From: DSWT01 sp035415725
GTDB taxonomy: Bacteria; Chloroflexota; Anaerolineae; B4-G1; SLSP01
Length of the DNA stretch: 34,442 nucleotides
Assembly: GCA_035415725.1 (NCBI GenBank)
Contig: DAOOGN010000038.1
Location: 1-34,442, forward strand
Direction of reading: 5' to 3'
Positions 22,322 to 30,862 of this stretch are shown piece by piece; the first letter of the stretch is position 1, and the number at the start of each line of letters is the position of its first letter. A program made the position numbers and the translations under genes. The notes under the pieces are model-generated. The model searched no databases. It saw only the letters and a list, made by a program, of their open reading frames with translations, and was not told the DNA's origin.

Positions 22322-24063
22322 CTACGGCAAAATTGACACGATTCAAGCCGTGGGTGGGGATCGGTGGATTGTGTGGACTTCATATTATATTCTTGATAGT
22401 GAACTTTGTCCGTGTTCCTGTGACGCATGGGTATGATTGGGCCGGCCACTTGACGTATCTTTATTATGTGGCGGAATATTGGCAGACACCGCCCGCAGAA
22501 GTTAGCTCGGAGTTTTTTAATCCACCAGTATATTATTTCAGTGTGGTTGCCTTTCAGCGTGCGTTGGGACTAGATTTGGAACAGGCGGGACGGGTCTTTA
22601 ATTTTGTGCTGGCGTTGACGACATTGGGACTGATGGTGGGCCTTTGCCGTCGGGTGTGGCGCGATCAGATTTGGCCGACCTTGTGGTGGCTAGGGTTTTA
22701 TGTGTGCAATCCTACTGTTTACCGTGTCTTTGGGATGGTGCGCCCTGAAGCTATGCTAATGCCCTTATTTACTGTGGCCGGTTGGCTTGTGATTGGACTC
22801 CGTCCGCAAACGCGGCCATGGGCATGGGGATTTAGTTCAGCTCTATTAGCTGGCACTGCTTGGGGGGTACGGCAATGGGGTATTTTTTTGGAAGTCGCTT
22901 TGCTCTTGTGGGCGTTAATGATGTGTTTGCAGGATTATTCTGTTACCCATTGGTTTCCTTGGGCGGTTCTAGGGGGGCAACTGATATTTTTTCTGGGCAT
23001 AGCCGTTTTTTTTCTGCTCCTGCGTGGCGGGCATGTGCTGGCGTTTAACGCGCCGCCGCATCCGATGAACCTTACTTTCTTAACTCGGTTGCAACTCCCG
23101 ACATTGTTTGTCGAGCCGGTGCGCCCTGCTCTGAATTATCGTTTTTGGCCGGTCCTGTATGCTGATTTTTGGGGTGATTATTGGCGCTATTGGCGAGAGG
23201 CGTTGGGTGCAGTTTCTGTACCTACCTCACCGACGACCCGTATTGCACTATCTCGCGCCATGTGGGCTGCGTTACCGGCGACTGTTTTAACAATGACAGG
23301 ATTGCTAGGATTGGGGCGACGGATGAATGAGGGTATGAGTGCTGCTGGCCGTAACTTAAGTTATTTTAGCCGTTGGCTGATCGGCGGAAGTCTCGGAGGG
23401 TTCTTGATCTTTGCCAGCCTGTATGCGGATCCGGGAGAAGGTGATACGGTTAAGAGTATTTATCTTGTCTATTTGATGCCTTTTTGCGGATATTTGGGGA
23501 GTATAGTCGTCTGGCATCTTACGCAACCACCGTTTTTCAGAAAAGGGATGGGGCTGGTGGGGCTGGCGATGTTGTTGCTGTTAGTGTGGGTCGCGCCGAA
23601 TGGCATTTATTTACCCCCGGCGAGTGGGGTAGGTCACAGTTGGGTTGTGCCACAAGTTGCTTATCATCTGGATGTGAAGTTTGGAAATATGATTACACTT
23701 GTGGGTTATGATTGGATTGAAGATGCCTCTCGGAGTCAATTGACGTTGACTTTACTATGGCGGGCAGATGCTTATCCAGGAGGTAGCTATAAAGTGTTTG
23801 TGCATGGTGTCGAAGCGGCAACCGGGCGTGTGTTGGCGCAGTCAGATACGGTACCAGCAGGATGGACTCGCCCGACTCAAGAATGGCAAATTGGTGAATA
23901 CATTGTAGATACGCATTCTCTGGCGTTGTCTTCCGAAGCTATATCGGGGGTTGAAATTCGGGTAGGACTTTATTCAGAGAGAACTGGACATCGCTTGACT
24001 ACGACGAGGGGAGGGGATTATGAGGTGATTGTATTACAGGGTCAGAATGAGTGGGATGAATAA
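22318..24063 (+). CDS. Polytopic glycosyltransferase-like protein with a C-terminal beta-sandwich, lower GC
   Basis: The 581-residue protein has about ten membrane helices and a GT39/GT83-like layout. The first loop reads HGYDWAGHLTYLYYVAEYWQTPPAEVSSEFFNPPVYYF. A D-W-x-G-H pattern takes the place of the usual DE signature, and the N-P-P-V-Y-Y motif resembles the HPPL/YPP acceptor-side motif of relatives. Residues about 445-575 form the shared domain, with YKVFVHGVEAATGRVLAQSD and VEIRVGLYSERTGHRL. The start is TTG 22318 after GGAGG, overlapping the previous stop. Codon use is clearly more A/T-rich than in the two transferases upstream and continues so into the next gene, which suggests later acquisition. 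Catalytic activity is plausible but less certain than for its neighbours. Confidence 0.78.
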   Translation: MTTAKLTRFKPWVGIGGLCGLHIIFLIVNFVRVPVTHGYDWAGHLTYLYYVAEYWQTPPAEVSSEFFNPPVYYFSVVAFQRALGLDLEQAGRVFNFVLALTTLGLMVGLCRRVWRDQIWPTLWWLGFYVCNPTVYRVFGMVRPEAMLMPLFTVAGWLVIGLRPQTRPWAWGFSSALLAGTAWGVRQWGIFLEVALLLWALMMCLQDYSVTHWFPWAVLGGQLIFFLGIAVFFLLLRGGHVLAFNAPPHPMNLTFLTRLQLPTLFVEPVRPALNYRFWPVLYADFWGDYWRYWREALGAVSVPTSPTTRIALSRAMWAALPATVLTMTGLLGLGRRMNEGMSAAGRNLSYFSRWLIGGSLGGFLIFASLYADPGEGDTVKSIYLVYLMPFCGYLGSIVVWHLTQPPFFRKGMGLVGLAMLLLLVWVAPNGIYLPPASGVGHSWVVPQVAYHLDVKFGNMITLVGYDWIEDASRSQLTLTLLWRADAYPGGSYKVFVHGVEAATGRVLAQSDTVPAGWTRPTQEWQIGEYIVDTHSLALSSEAISGVEIRVGLYSERTGHRLTTTRGGDYEVIVLQGQNEWDE

Positions 24064-24089
24064 TGATTGGCGGGCATGTCGGGCAGATA

Positions 24090-24098
24090 TGGTATAAT
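24090..24098 (+). promoter_or_regulatory. Extended -10 promoter of the surface-protein gene
   Basis: TGG directly precedes TATAAT (24093-24098), giving TGnTATAAT. The best -35-like hexamer, TTGGCG at 24067-24072, is 20 bases upstream and therefore poorly spaced. The leader would be about 80 bases, ending in AAGGAG eight bases before ATG 24186. Confidence 0.6.
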
Positions 24099-24185
24099 CT
24101 AATGTGGAGTTGAGTATGCATGCTAATTCTATGTCGATGTCTTGATGTAACCTATCTGTATCAAAAATTGTAAGGAGTAAATGAA

Positions 24186-26729
24186 ATGAAACGTAAACTG
24201 TATGGGGCCTATATCATAGTGTCCTTAGCATTGTTAGTCGCCGGCGTGTGGTGGTTTCATGCTGCGCAGGTTCGAGCAGCATCGCCCAGTGATACTTTCC
24301 TGTTGGGTAACCCTTTGAAACTGGTGACGCCTGACATGGTTCCACCAGGAGGAGTCGCGCATTATGCAATTGTGTTACAAAATAGTTCCGCAATTAGCAC
24401 GGTTTATAATATTGTCGTTGGCGATGCTTTGCCGGAATCAATGCTTTACAGCGGTAATGCTGGTCCGGCAGGTGGGGCGCTTTGGGATATTGATACCCCT
24501 GGTTACATTACTTTTACGGTTTATGCTCTTGATCCTCAAGAAACCGTTACTTTGACGTTCGATGCTGCATTAGCTTCGACAGTCGAGCCGGGGACAGTCA
24601 TCACGAATGTGGCGTGCATAAGTGATGGAGTGACCCTTACAGGGACGACACCGGCCACGTTCACGGTTGAACAGCCGCCAGCGGTGCAGATCGCTGCACC
24701 TGCCTCTGGTGCTCTTCTTCGGCAAGAGGCGGGCAGTATATTCACGATCAGTGGTCACGCTTGGAATAACTTTACAGATCCACCGTACTTGACAGCGCCA
24801 ACGTTGTTGCCATTGAATAGCCCTGACGATGATGGGACTTACTATGTAAGTTGGACTGCCGTACCATTGGCAGAAAACTATGTTTTAGAAGAAGCTGCAC
24901 CCCCTGATTTCTCCTGGGGGCAACCGTACCCCCCCCTAACTGCTCCGACTGTTAAACAATTGGTTTCCGGTAAAGCAAATGGGATTTACTACTACAGAGT
25001 CCGTGCTTATAGTTCTCAATCTGGGGCTAGCCGCTGGAGTAACGTGCAGGCTATCACAGTCACAAAAACCAATTTGCAGTACAGTCTGGCGTCGGCGGAT
25101 AGGGTCCCGCACAGCGTCGTGACCCTTGTTGCTGATGAGATTGCCGTTGAAGTTAGTGTGGACAATGGCACAACTTGGCATTCGGCGACGGTTGCCAACA
25201 CTAGTGTGGGGTGGGATTGGACATACGATTGGACCGTCCCCGAGCAAATTACCCCGGCGGCATACCCGGTGATGGCCCGCGCGCGCTATGCGGCGGGTGG
25301 TGATTTTGGTCCGACAGACGTAATTACGTTTACTTTGTTCAACGGCTATCCGGATTTTGAAATCACTAAACAAGGGTCTGAAGTGGTATTTCAGAATCAG
25401 AACATCTTTTACATATTGACGGTTACCAATACAGGCGATATTGCTGCGACGCAATTAGTAATCACGGATGTTTTGCCTAGCGGAGTGGAATATGTCAGTT
25501 CTTCCAATGGCTCTTTACAAAGTGATGGCGTTGTAAAGTGGACTTGGCCCGAGCTGGCTGTTGACGCACACGCAGATTTTACACTTACTGTTAAGGCCAC
25601 GACCGTTGGTTCAGTGAAAAACTCTTCTTACGGCGTTAGTTCTGAAGGGGGATATTATGCGTTAGGGGTACGAAGCGTGAGTACAGTTGTCAAGCCGTAT
25701 GTGACATATTTCCCCCTTATTCTCAAACGTTGGCCGCCTGTACCTTATCCACCCAATCTCAGTGATATTGACAACGCTGACGGCAATGACAGCTATACAC
25801 TGAACTGGACTTATACAGCAGGGCAGTGTTTCCCCACTTCTTATGAAGTTCAGGAGGCAGCCAATGCCAGCTTTACCCTCAATCTCAGGACACCTTGTAC
25901 ACCTGGCGCAAATACTTCTTGTGCACTTACGGGAATGGCAGTAGGTACTTACTACTATCGTGTGCGGGGTATTAACTCCTATGGCTTGGGAGAGTGGAGC
26001 GCCGTAAAGAGTGTTGTCGTACCGCAGCGCGGCTATGATTACAATTTCAATGGCTCGCTTGAGGGATGGGCGGTCCGACGTAGCGATGAACCGTTGACCC
26101 CCAGCGGAAATCCTGTGCCACAACCGGTGAGTCGTAACAACATGTTGTATACTCTGATGATCGGTGCCGATGACTTTGCGATGATTTCACCGATGCAAGC
26201 AGCTCCGTCTGTACCTTATACGATTCTAGCTGTTGCTGATATAGTGGATAATGAGACTATCGATGGTGTGGCTTACTCCCCCAAGGATCAGATGAGGTAT
26301 TCTATCATCTTTGGAGCGAATGGTGGCACTCCTTGTCCGGCGAACGAAAATACACCTAAAAACCAGGGTTGTTTCTCTCACTATTATCGGCTGCGGGTGC
26401 GTTGGGCAGTGGAAACTCAAAATAACTCTCTGGATTGGTCGTTGCAGCGGATTGATTACCACGAAGGTGATAATGACCAGGGCCACATGACTGTCTTGAG
26501 GGAAGGAAAGGTAAACACGAATGGTAATGATTGGAACAAATGGAAGATTGAAGTTCTTAATACTACAGGTGATAACATCAAAGTTTACCATGGGTGGGGA
26601 GAAGGATTAATCGCTTCAGTTAGGGATACTGCTTACATCAACGAGCCTTATTTTGGTGTGCAAGTTATTTCACCAAATTGGGGCGCGGTTGCGGTGCGAT
26701 GGGATTGGTTCAAGGTTGAGGCCAAGTGA
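24186..26729 (+). CDS. Large exported surface protein with DUF11, fibronectin III-like and C-terminal LamG-like domains
   Basis: This is a secreted or wall-associated protein of 847 residues. A signal peptide (residues 1 to about 31, ending VRA-AS) is followed by a DUF11-type Ig-like domain (about 40-165). A fibronectin III-like domain comes next (about 200-300, with YYVSWTAVPLAENYVLEEA and YYYRVRAYS), then a further beta domain. A second DUF11 (about 390-500) has FEITKQGSEVVFQNQNIFY and ITDVLPSGVEYVSS. After YFPLILKRWPP there is a second FN3-like domain (about 520-610). A C-terminal lectin-like region (from about 620) starts YNFNGSLEGWAVRRSDEP and ends VRWDWFKVEAK. No catalytic motif is seen. 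It has its own promoter and lies directly after the glycosyltransferases, so it is a candidate glycoprotein substrate. GC is lower than in the surroundings. Confidence 0.85.
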   Translation: MKRKLYGAYIIVSLALLVAGVWWFHAAQVRAASPSDTFLLGNPLKLVTPDMVPPGGVAHYAIVLQNSSAISTVYNIVVGDALPESMLYSGNAGPAGGALWDIDTPGYITFTVYALDPQETVTLTFDAALASTVEPGTVITNVACISDGVTLTGTTPATFTVEQPPAVQIAAPASGALLRQEAGSIFTISGHAWNNFTDPPYLTAPTLLPLNSPDDDGTYYVSWTAVPLAENYVLEEAAPPDFSWGQPYPPLTAPTVKQLVSGKANGIYYYRVRAYSSQSGASRWSNVQAITVTKTNLQYSLASADRVPHSVVTLVADEIAVEVSVDNGTTWHSATVANTSVGWDWTYDWTVPEQITPAAYPVMARARYAAGGDFGPTDVITFTLFNGYPDFEITKQGSEVVFQNQNIFYILTVTNTGDIAATQLVITDVLPSGVEYVSSSNGSLQSDGVVKWTWPELAVDAHADFTLTVKATTVGSVKNSSYGVSSEGGYYALGVRSVSTVVKPYVTYFPLILKRWPPVPYPPNLSDIDNADGNDSYTLNWTYTAGQCFPTSYEVQEAANASFTLNLRTPCTPGANTSCALTGMAVGTYYYRVRGINSYGLGEWSAVKSVVVPQRGYDYNFNGSLEGWAVRRSDEPLTPSGNPVPQPVSRNNMLYTLMIGADDFAMISPMQAAPSVPYTILAVADIVDNETIDGVAYSPKDQMRYSIIFGANGGTPCPANENTPKNQGCFSHYYRLRVRWAVETQNNSLDWSLQRIDYHEGDNDQGHMTVLREGKVNTNGNDWNKWKIEVLNTTGDNIKVYHGWGEGLIASVRDTAYINEPYFGVQVISPNWGAVAVRWDWFKVEAK

Positions 26730-26798
26730 TCGTCTCTATTTGATGTATTTGTGGTACAGCGGGGTGTGTGAAGAAAGCCTTGTTGCTATATGAAATTG

Positions 26799-26833
26799 AG
26801 CGGCGCGCAGTAGTGAGTATGCTGCGCGCTGCT
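26799..26833. terminator. Strong GC-rich hairpin after the surface-protein gene
   Basis: AGCGGCGCGCAG (26799-26810) pairs with CTGCGCGCTGCT (26822-26833). This is a 12-bp stem with one G-T pair and an 11-base loop. There is no U tract on either side. It probably ends or slows the surface-protein transcript. The GCGCGCAGTA motif faintly recalls the second repeat module at 98-133. Confidence 0.5.
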
Positions 26834-26861
26834 CCAGTTTCCTGTCGATTGTGGATTTACA

Positions 26862-27806
26862 TTGAGCGAACGTAGACGTTGGGCCGATCTCCTGCGTATC
26901 GGCTTGAGCCTGGGCACGTTGTTACTTCTCTGGCGTGAAGTCGGCGCCAGTGATGTTATCGGCGTGCTGCGCCAGGCCGATATAATGTTATTGTCTCTGG
27001 CCGCTCTGCTTTTCCTTGCCGGTATCGTCGTCCGCGTCTTTCGCTGGCAGGTGCTGCTTCACGGCTTGGGTGTGCGTCCGTCATTCTGGCTGCTGCTCAA
27101 ACTTTATCTGGTGGGGAATTTCTTCAACACCATTTTGCCCTCCGGCTTTGGCGGGGACGTGGTGCGTGTAGTGGAACTGGCACAACAGGACCGTCAATCC
27201 GCCGCCGTGGGCACGGTCATCGTGGACCGCTTGACGGGCATTCTCTCGCTGATGGCTTTGGGGTTGGTCGTATTGCCCTTTACCCGCGGTTTGGCGCCGT
27301 GGTTGGTGGGGACGTTCGTCCTCATCGCCGGTGGCGGGTTGGCCGGCGGGGTGTTGCTCCTGGAAGGGACCTGGCTACGGCGGATCACGGCGCGTCTGCC
27401 GGCGGCGCTCTCGTTGGCAGGGCAGGGCAAGCTGGCGAATATCTACGCCGCCGTGACGGGGTCCGGCACACGGGCCGTGTGGCAGGCGCTCGCGCTCTCG
27501 ACGGTGTTCAATCTGGTGAACATCGCCATCTACTGGCTGTGTGGACTTGCCGTCGGCATGGAGGTGAAGCTGGGGTTCTACTTTGTCTTTGTGCCCCTGC
27601 TCTCGCTGACGCTGTTGATCCCTATCTCCGTGGGAGGGCTAGGTGCACGCGATTGGGTCGGGCAGCCGCTCTTTGGCTCGGTAGGCGTTCCCAACGCCGT
27701 CGCTGCCGGCATGACGCTCTCGGTCTATGCTGTGACGTTGGCCGTCGGCCTTATCGGCTTCGTCATCTACCTGGTGGAAGGCATGACAGGGCTGCTGAAG
27801 AAATAG
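26862..27806 (+). CDS. Flippase-like integral membrane protein (LPG synthase TM region / UPF0104 family)
   Basis: The 314-residue protein has about eight membrane helices and the family landmarks of the lysylphosphatidylglycerol-synthase transmembrane domain. These are LLKLYLVGNFFNTILPSGFGGDVVRVVELAQ near residue 80, DRLTGILSLMALG near 125 and a C-terminal ISVGGLGARDWV near 260. The soluble aminoacyltransferase half of MprF is absent, so it fits the stand-alone flippase-like group (also related to AglD-type proteins). That group is often found with polyprenyl-sugar glycosyltransferases. Its location beside three such enzymes agrees with lipid-linked sugar transport, but this is inference. The start is TTG 26862 with no evident Shine-Dalgarno. 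Its stop is only three bases from the stop of the converging GT117 gene. Confidence 0.85.
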   Translation: MSERRRWADLLRIGLSLGTLLLLWREVGASDVIGVLRQADIMLLSLAALLFLAGIVVRVFRWQVLLHGLGVRPSFWLLLKLYLVGNFFNTILPSGFGGDVVRVVELAQQDRQSAAVGTVIVDRLTGILSLMALGLVVLPFTRGLAPWLVGTFVLIAGGGLAGGVLLLEGTWLRRITARLPAALSLAGQGKLANIYAAVTGSGTRAVWQALALSTVFNLVNIAIYWLCGLAVGMEVKLGFYFVFVPLLSLTLLIPISVGGLGARDWVGQPLFGSVGVPNAVAAGMTLSVYAVTLAVGLIGFVIYLVEGMTGLLKK

Positions 27807-27809
27807 GGG

Positions 27810-30776
27810 CTACGGCATGATGAACGTCCCCACGGTGTAGAAATCCCCTCTGGCGACGCCCTCGGCATCGATAACGGGCAAACGGCTCATGTCGGCGAGC
27901 CAATACCATCCCACGATCACTTGATACGACCCCGCCGGCGTGTTCGGTTGTAGATAGAACTGATAGGGATCGGCCAGCTCTTCCCCGGCATGCCAGCCGC
28001 TGGTGGGACGCGCTCCCTGTACCGGCCAACTGTCGGCTTGACCGTAGAGTTGTCCAGCGGGGCCGATGACCTGGACGAAGACGGTGTAATCACGTTCCAG
28101 CGCCCGCAACCCGCGCCAGCGCAGAGCGACGTGAATGGGCCCACCGGCGGGCGCTGCGCTGGCGTCGAGGGCGGCGTCAAGGAGCACAATCTGGTCGGCG
28201 AAGTTCGCCAGCCCCACAGTGGAGGGTTGTACGTTGATTTCACCGAGCGCACAGGAGTCGCTTCCTGCGGCGAGCCAGTTGCAGCGCGCTGCGAGCATCG
28301 TACTGGACTCGACGGCACGCCAACCGATCTCCAGCTTGTATGCCCCGACTTCCTGGGGCGCGGTGAGGACATACCGTATCGTTTGGGGTTGACCCGCTGT
28401 CCACGTTGCCGGATCGGCGGCGGGGCCGGCGCTTTGCAGTGGCGCCGTCCGGACGGGATTCCCGGCGCGGGTCCAACGGACTTCCGGCGTGGACGGTGGC
28501 GTTTCTCGACTGCGTTGCCACGTCAGATCGATAGCAATCGTCCCACCGGCTCGCGCCTCACTGGGGAAATCCGCGCCGACGAGCCAGAGACCATCAAAAA
28601 GAGCGTTGCTGTGTCTGGACAGAGGCGAGGGGGCACGCGCCGGGATGGTCACCGCTCCAAGTGCATACCACATCGCTCCGGTGCCCTTCACCGGCAGTCC
28701 GGCCTGTTCAAAACGGGGGAACACGCCCACTTCTAAAACGTAATCTCCATGCGCCACCCAGGGGGGCCAGTGCAGGGCATGGTAATCCTCGACCACGGCG
28801 CCTGGCGTCCAGGCTTGGGTGGTGGTATAGCCGCCCACCGGGCGCGTCGCGGCGCTTTCCCAGACAGTTTGTCCCGCGTAAGTGAGCCGAATGCGCACTT
28901 CCAAATCGGCGTCAAGGGCGGCGAGGGCGTGCCATACCAGCGTCAGATGGTGCAAGGCGCGGCCTGCGGGGTCGGATTCCAGGCGAAAACTGTTCAGCTC
29001 GAGAGCGTCTCCGAAGCGGGCCGACGGCGTTGAGCTGAGGGCGGCCGACGCGGGCGGATGCACCTCGACCAGGGGGCCGACGGCGCTCACGCCATAAGCA
29101 TCCAAACCCGGCAGGTAACGCGCCAGGTAGACGCGCTGTCCTGTCGCCAGGCGGGTTTCCAGAGCTTCGCGGTACTGCGCCTCGCTGAAGAGCGTCACCA
29201 GTTCCAGGTCCGGACGCACGCCTTCGACTTGTTGGAGATAGTATAACGGCGGAAACTTCTCGCTGTCCGCGAGGATCGCCGCACCATCGGCCAGAGGCTG
29301 CCGGAGAGCATATCTGGCCCACGCCTCGTCTGCGCGTCCCGTCGAAATCGTATCCAGCGTCGGTCCGGTGATCCACAGCCGGCTCAATGGGAGCAGGATG
29401 GCAATCCCATACAGGACAAAACGTAAAGCGTGCTGCGCCATGCGCCATTTTCCATTTTCCATTTTCCATTTCTCATTTCCCGCGCCAAGCCAGAAGAGGA
29501 GCATGCTATGTCCGGGAATGAGAAAGGATGAGTAGTCGGGGTCGGCGACGTAGAAGCTGAGGTTAAACCACACCCACGCGCCGAAGGCGAGGAAGGTCCC
29601 CATGGCCAACGCCCGGTTCTGCCGGAATAACCGTATAAGACCCATGGCCGCCAGCGCCAGGCCTGCCCATCCGACTTGCATGCGCAACAGGCGCAAGACG
29701 AGCGTCCAGCGCGTGGGATCCTGAATGAACGCCAGCGGGCGCAGCGCACCGCCCGAATCTGCATTGGCGACGAAGCGCAGAAAGTGCGCCAGGGTCATCG
29801 TCTCGCCGTGGTTCACGGCGGGCCAGCGCAGTGGGATGTAGCTGTAGAGCGCCAGGCCGATGAGACCCAGACCCAGCGCATATCCCAGGACGCGCCGGGG
29901 GGGGCGTGGGCGAGTGAACAACAGCGGCAGTGCCAGGAACGCCAGGGCGCCTAACGTGATGTGGGATGCCAGCGCCACGCCGGTCAACAGGCCGAACAGC
30001 GGCAGGGCGCGTGCCGGTTGCAGCTTTCCCGTCGCCCAGCGCACCGCCAGCCACAGGCCGGTGGTCGTCAGTAGCGCGTTGAGCGCGTACACTTCAGCTT
30101 CGACGGCGCGGGACCAGAGGGTGGGCGAAAACGCCAGCGTCAATGCCGTTAGCAGAGGAATGAGGCATGCGGGGGGATGGGTACCTGGTAACTCGTCCTT
30201 TGTAATTCGCTCATCCGTCCAATCGCTCAACGCGAGGAAGAGCATCCCGGAGGCCAGCGCAGCACACACAACTGCCGAGAGGTTGACGCGCCAGGCGATG
30301 GAGCCGCACGGCAGCAGCGAGAAGAGTTTGCCGATTAAGATGTACAGGGGATAGCCGCTAGGGTGGGCGATGCCCAGACGCGGCGCGACCACTTGAAACT
30401 CAAACGTGTCAGCACGCCCGACGTAGGGTGAAAGATCGGGAAGATAGACGGCCAAAGGCAGCAGCACGGCGATGGCGCATCCCACGCGGCGGGACACTCC
30501 ATGGGGTAAAGCCAAGACTACCGCCAGCGCCAGACTGCCGATCAGCAAAACCGGTCCGCGCCAGGGGTGAAAGGCCCCGCCGAACAGGTCCAGGGCAGGA
30601 AGGAGCAGCGGTGTCCAGCGCACGGCCGTGTTCCTCAGTGAAACATCGCGCTGGTGATACCAACTGGCGGCGAGCAGACTGCCGGCGGCGCCGCATAACC
30701 CGCTCACGCCTGCGCCGGCGCCGCCGAAGAAAAACAGGCTGTGCAGTTCCAGGGCCACAACCCGCGCGAAGCCCAT
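27810..30776 (-). CDS. GT117 (DUF2723) membrane glycosyltransferase with three C-terminal beta-sandwich domains
   Basis: This large polytopic protein has at least 988 residues. The DUF2723 signature PYVGRADTFEFQVVAPRLGIAHPSGYPLYILIGKLF lies near residues 115-150, followed by WRVNLSAVVCAAL. The D-x-x-E-F acidic pair is the presumed catalytic site of these protein O-mannosyltransferase relatives. Helices continue to about residue 455. Three extracellular beta-sandwich domains follow (about 590-710, 725-840 and 850-988). The last contains YTVFVQVIGPAGQLYGQAD and RLPVIDAEG, the same family as the kinase tail. Residues about 433-444 (KWKMENGKWRM) are encoded by a heptanucleotide repeat. The ATG at 30776 is probably not the true start. 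The open frame continues upstream with a hydrophobic helix to a CTG at 30866, which sits behind GGAGGA and overlaps the mrdA stop. Its operon-mates are elongasome genes. Confidence 0.88.
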   Translation of the reverse strand: MGFARVVALELHSLFFFGGAGAGVSGLCGAAGSLLAASWYHQRDVSLRNTAVRWTPLLLPALDLFGGAFHPWRGPVLLIGSLALAVVLALPHGVSRRVGCAIAVLLPLAVYLPDLSPYVGRADTFEFQVVAPRLGIAHPSGYPLYILIGKLFSLLPCGSIAWRVNLSAVVCAALASGMLFLALSDWTDERITKDELPGTHPPACLIPLLTALTLAFSPTLWSRAVEAEVYALNALLTTTGLWLAVRWATGKLQPARALPLFGLLTGVALASHITLGALAFLALPLLFTRPRPPRRVLGYALGLGLIGLALYSYIPLRWPAVNHGETMTLAHFLRFVANADSGGALRPLAFIQDPTRWTLVLRLLRMQVGWAGLALAAMGLIRLFRQNRALAMGTFLAFGAWVWFNLSFYVADPDYSSFLIPGHSMLLFWLGAGNEKWKMENGKWRMAQHALRFVLYGIAILLPLSRLWITGPTLDTISTGRADEAWARYALRQPLADGAAILADSEKFPPLYYLQQVEGVRPDLELVTLFSEAQYREALETRLATGQRVYLARYLPGLDAYGVSAVGPLVEVHPPASAALSSTPSARFGDALELNSFRLESDPAGRALHHLTLVWHALAALDADLEVRIRLTYAGQTVWESAATRPVGGYTTTQAWTPGAVVEDYHALHWPPWVAHGDYVLEVGVFPRFEQAGLPVKGTGAMWYALGAVTIPARAPSPLSRHSNALFDGLWLVGADFPSEARAGGTIAIDLTWQRSRETPPSTPEVRWTRAGNPVRTAPLQSAGPAADPATWTAGQPQTIRYVLTAPQEVGAYKLEIGWRAVESSTMLAARCNWLAAGSDSCALGEINVQPSTVGLANFADQIVLLDAALDASAAPAGGPIHVALRWRGLRALERDYTVFVQVIGPAGQLYGQADSWPVQGARPTSGWHAGEELADPYQFYLQPNTPAGSYQVIVGWYWLADMSRLPVIDAEGVARGDFYTVGTFIMP
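29445..29480 (-). repeat. Heptanucleotide tandem repeat inside the GT117 gene
   Basis: On the - strand this reads as five consecutive 7-mers (GAAATGA-type, then GAAATGG and three AAAATGG). It is in frame and encodes the Lys/Trp/Met-rich stretch at a cytoplasmic-loop position. The low-complexity peptide is unlike the rest of the protein, and the insertion has kept the reading frame. Confidence 0.75.
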
Positions 30777-30862
30777 TCCCCAGACGAAGCCGCACAGCCC
30801 GATGAAAAGCCACGCCGCTGTGCACTGCCGGGTCTGGCCGCCGCCGTCGCCCCGCCGGTTGC

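Noticed and set aside
29445..29480. CRISPR-like short repeats
   Set aside because: Units are 7 bases in direct tandem without spacers, and no cas genes are present.
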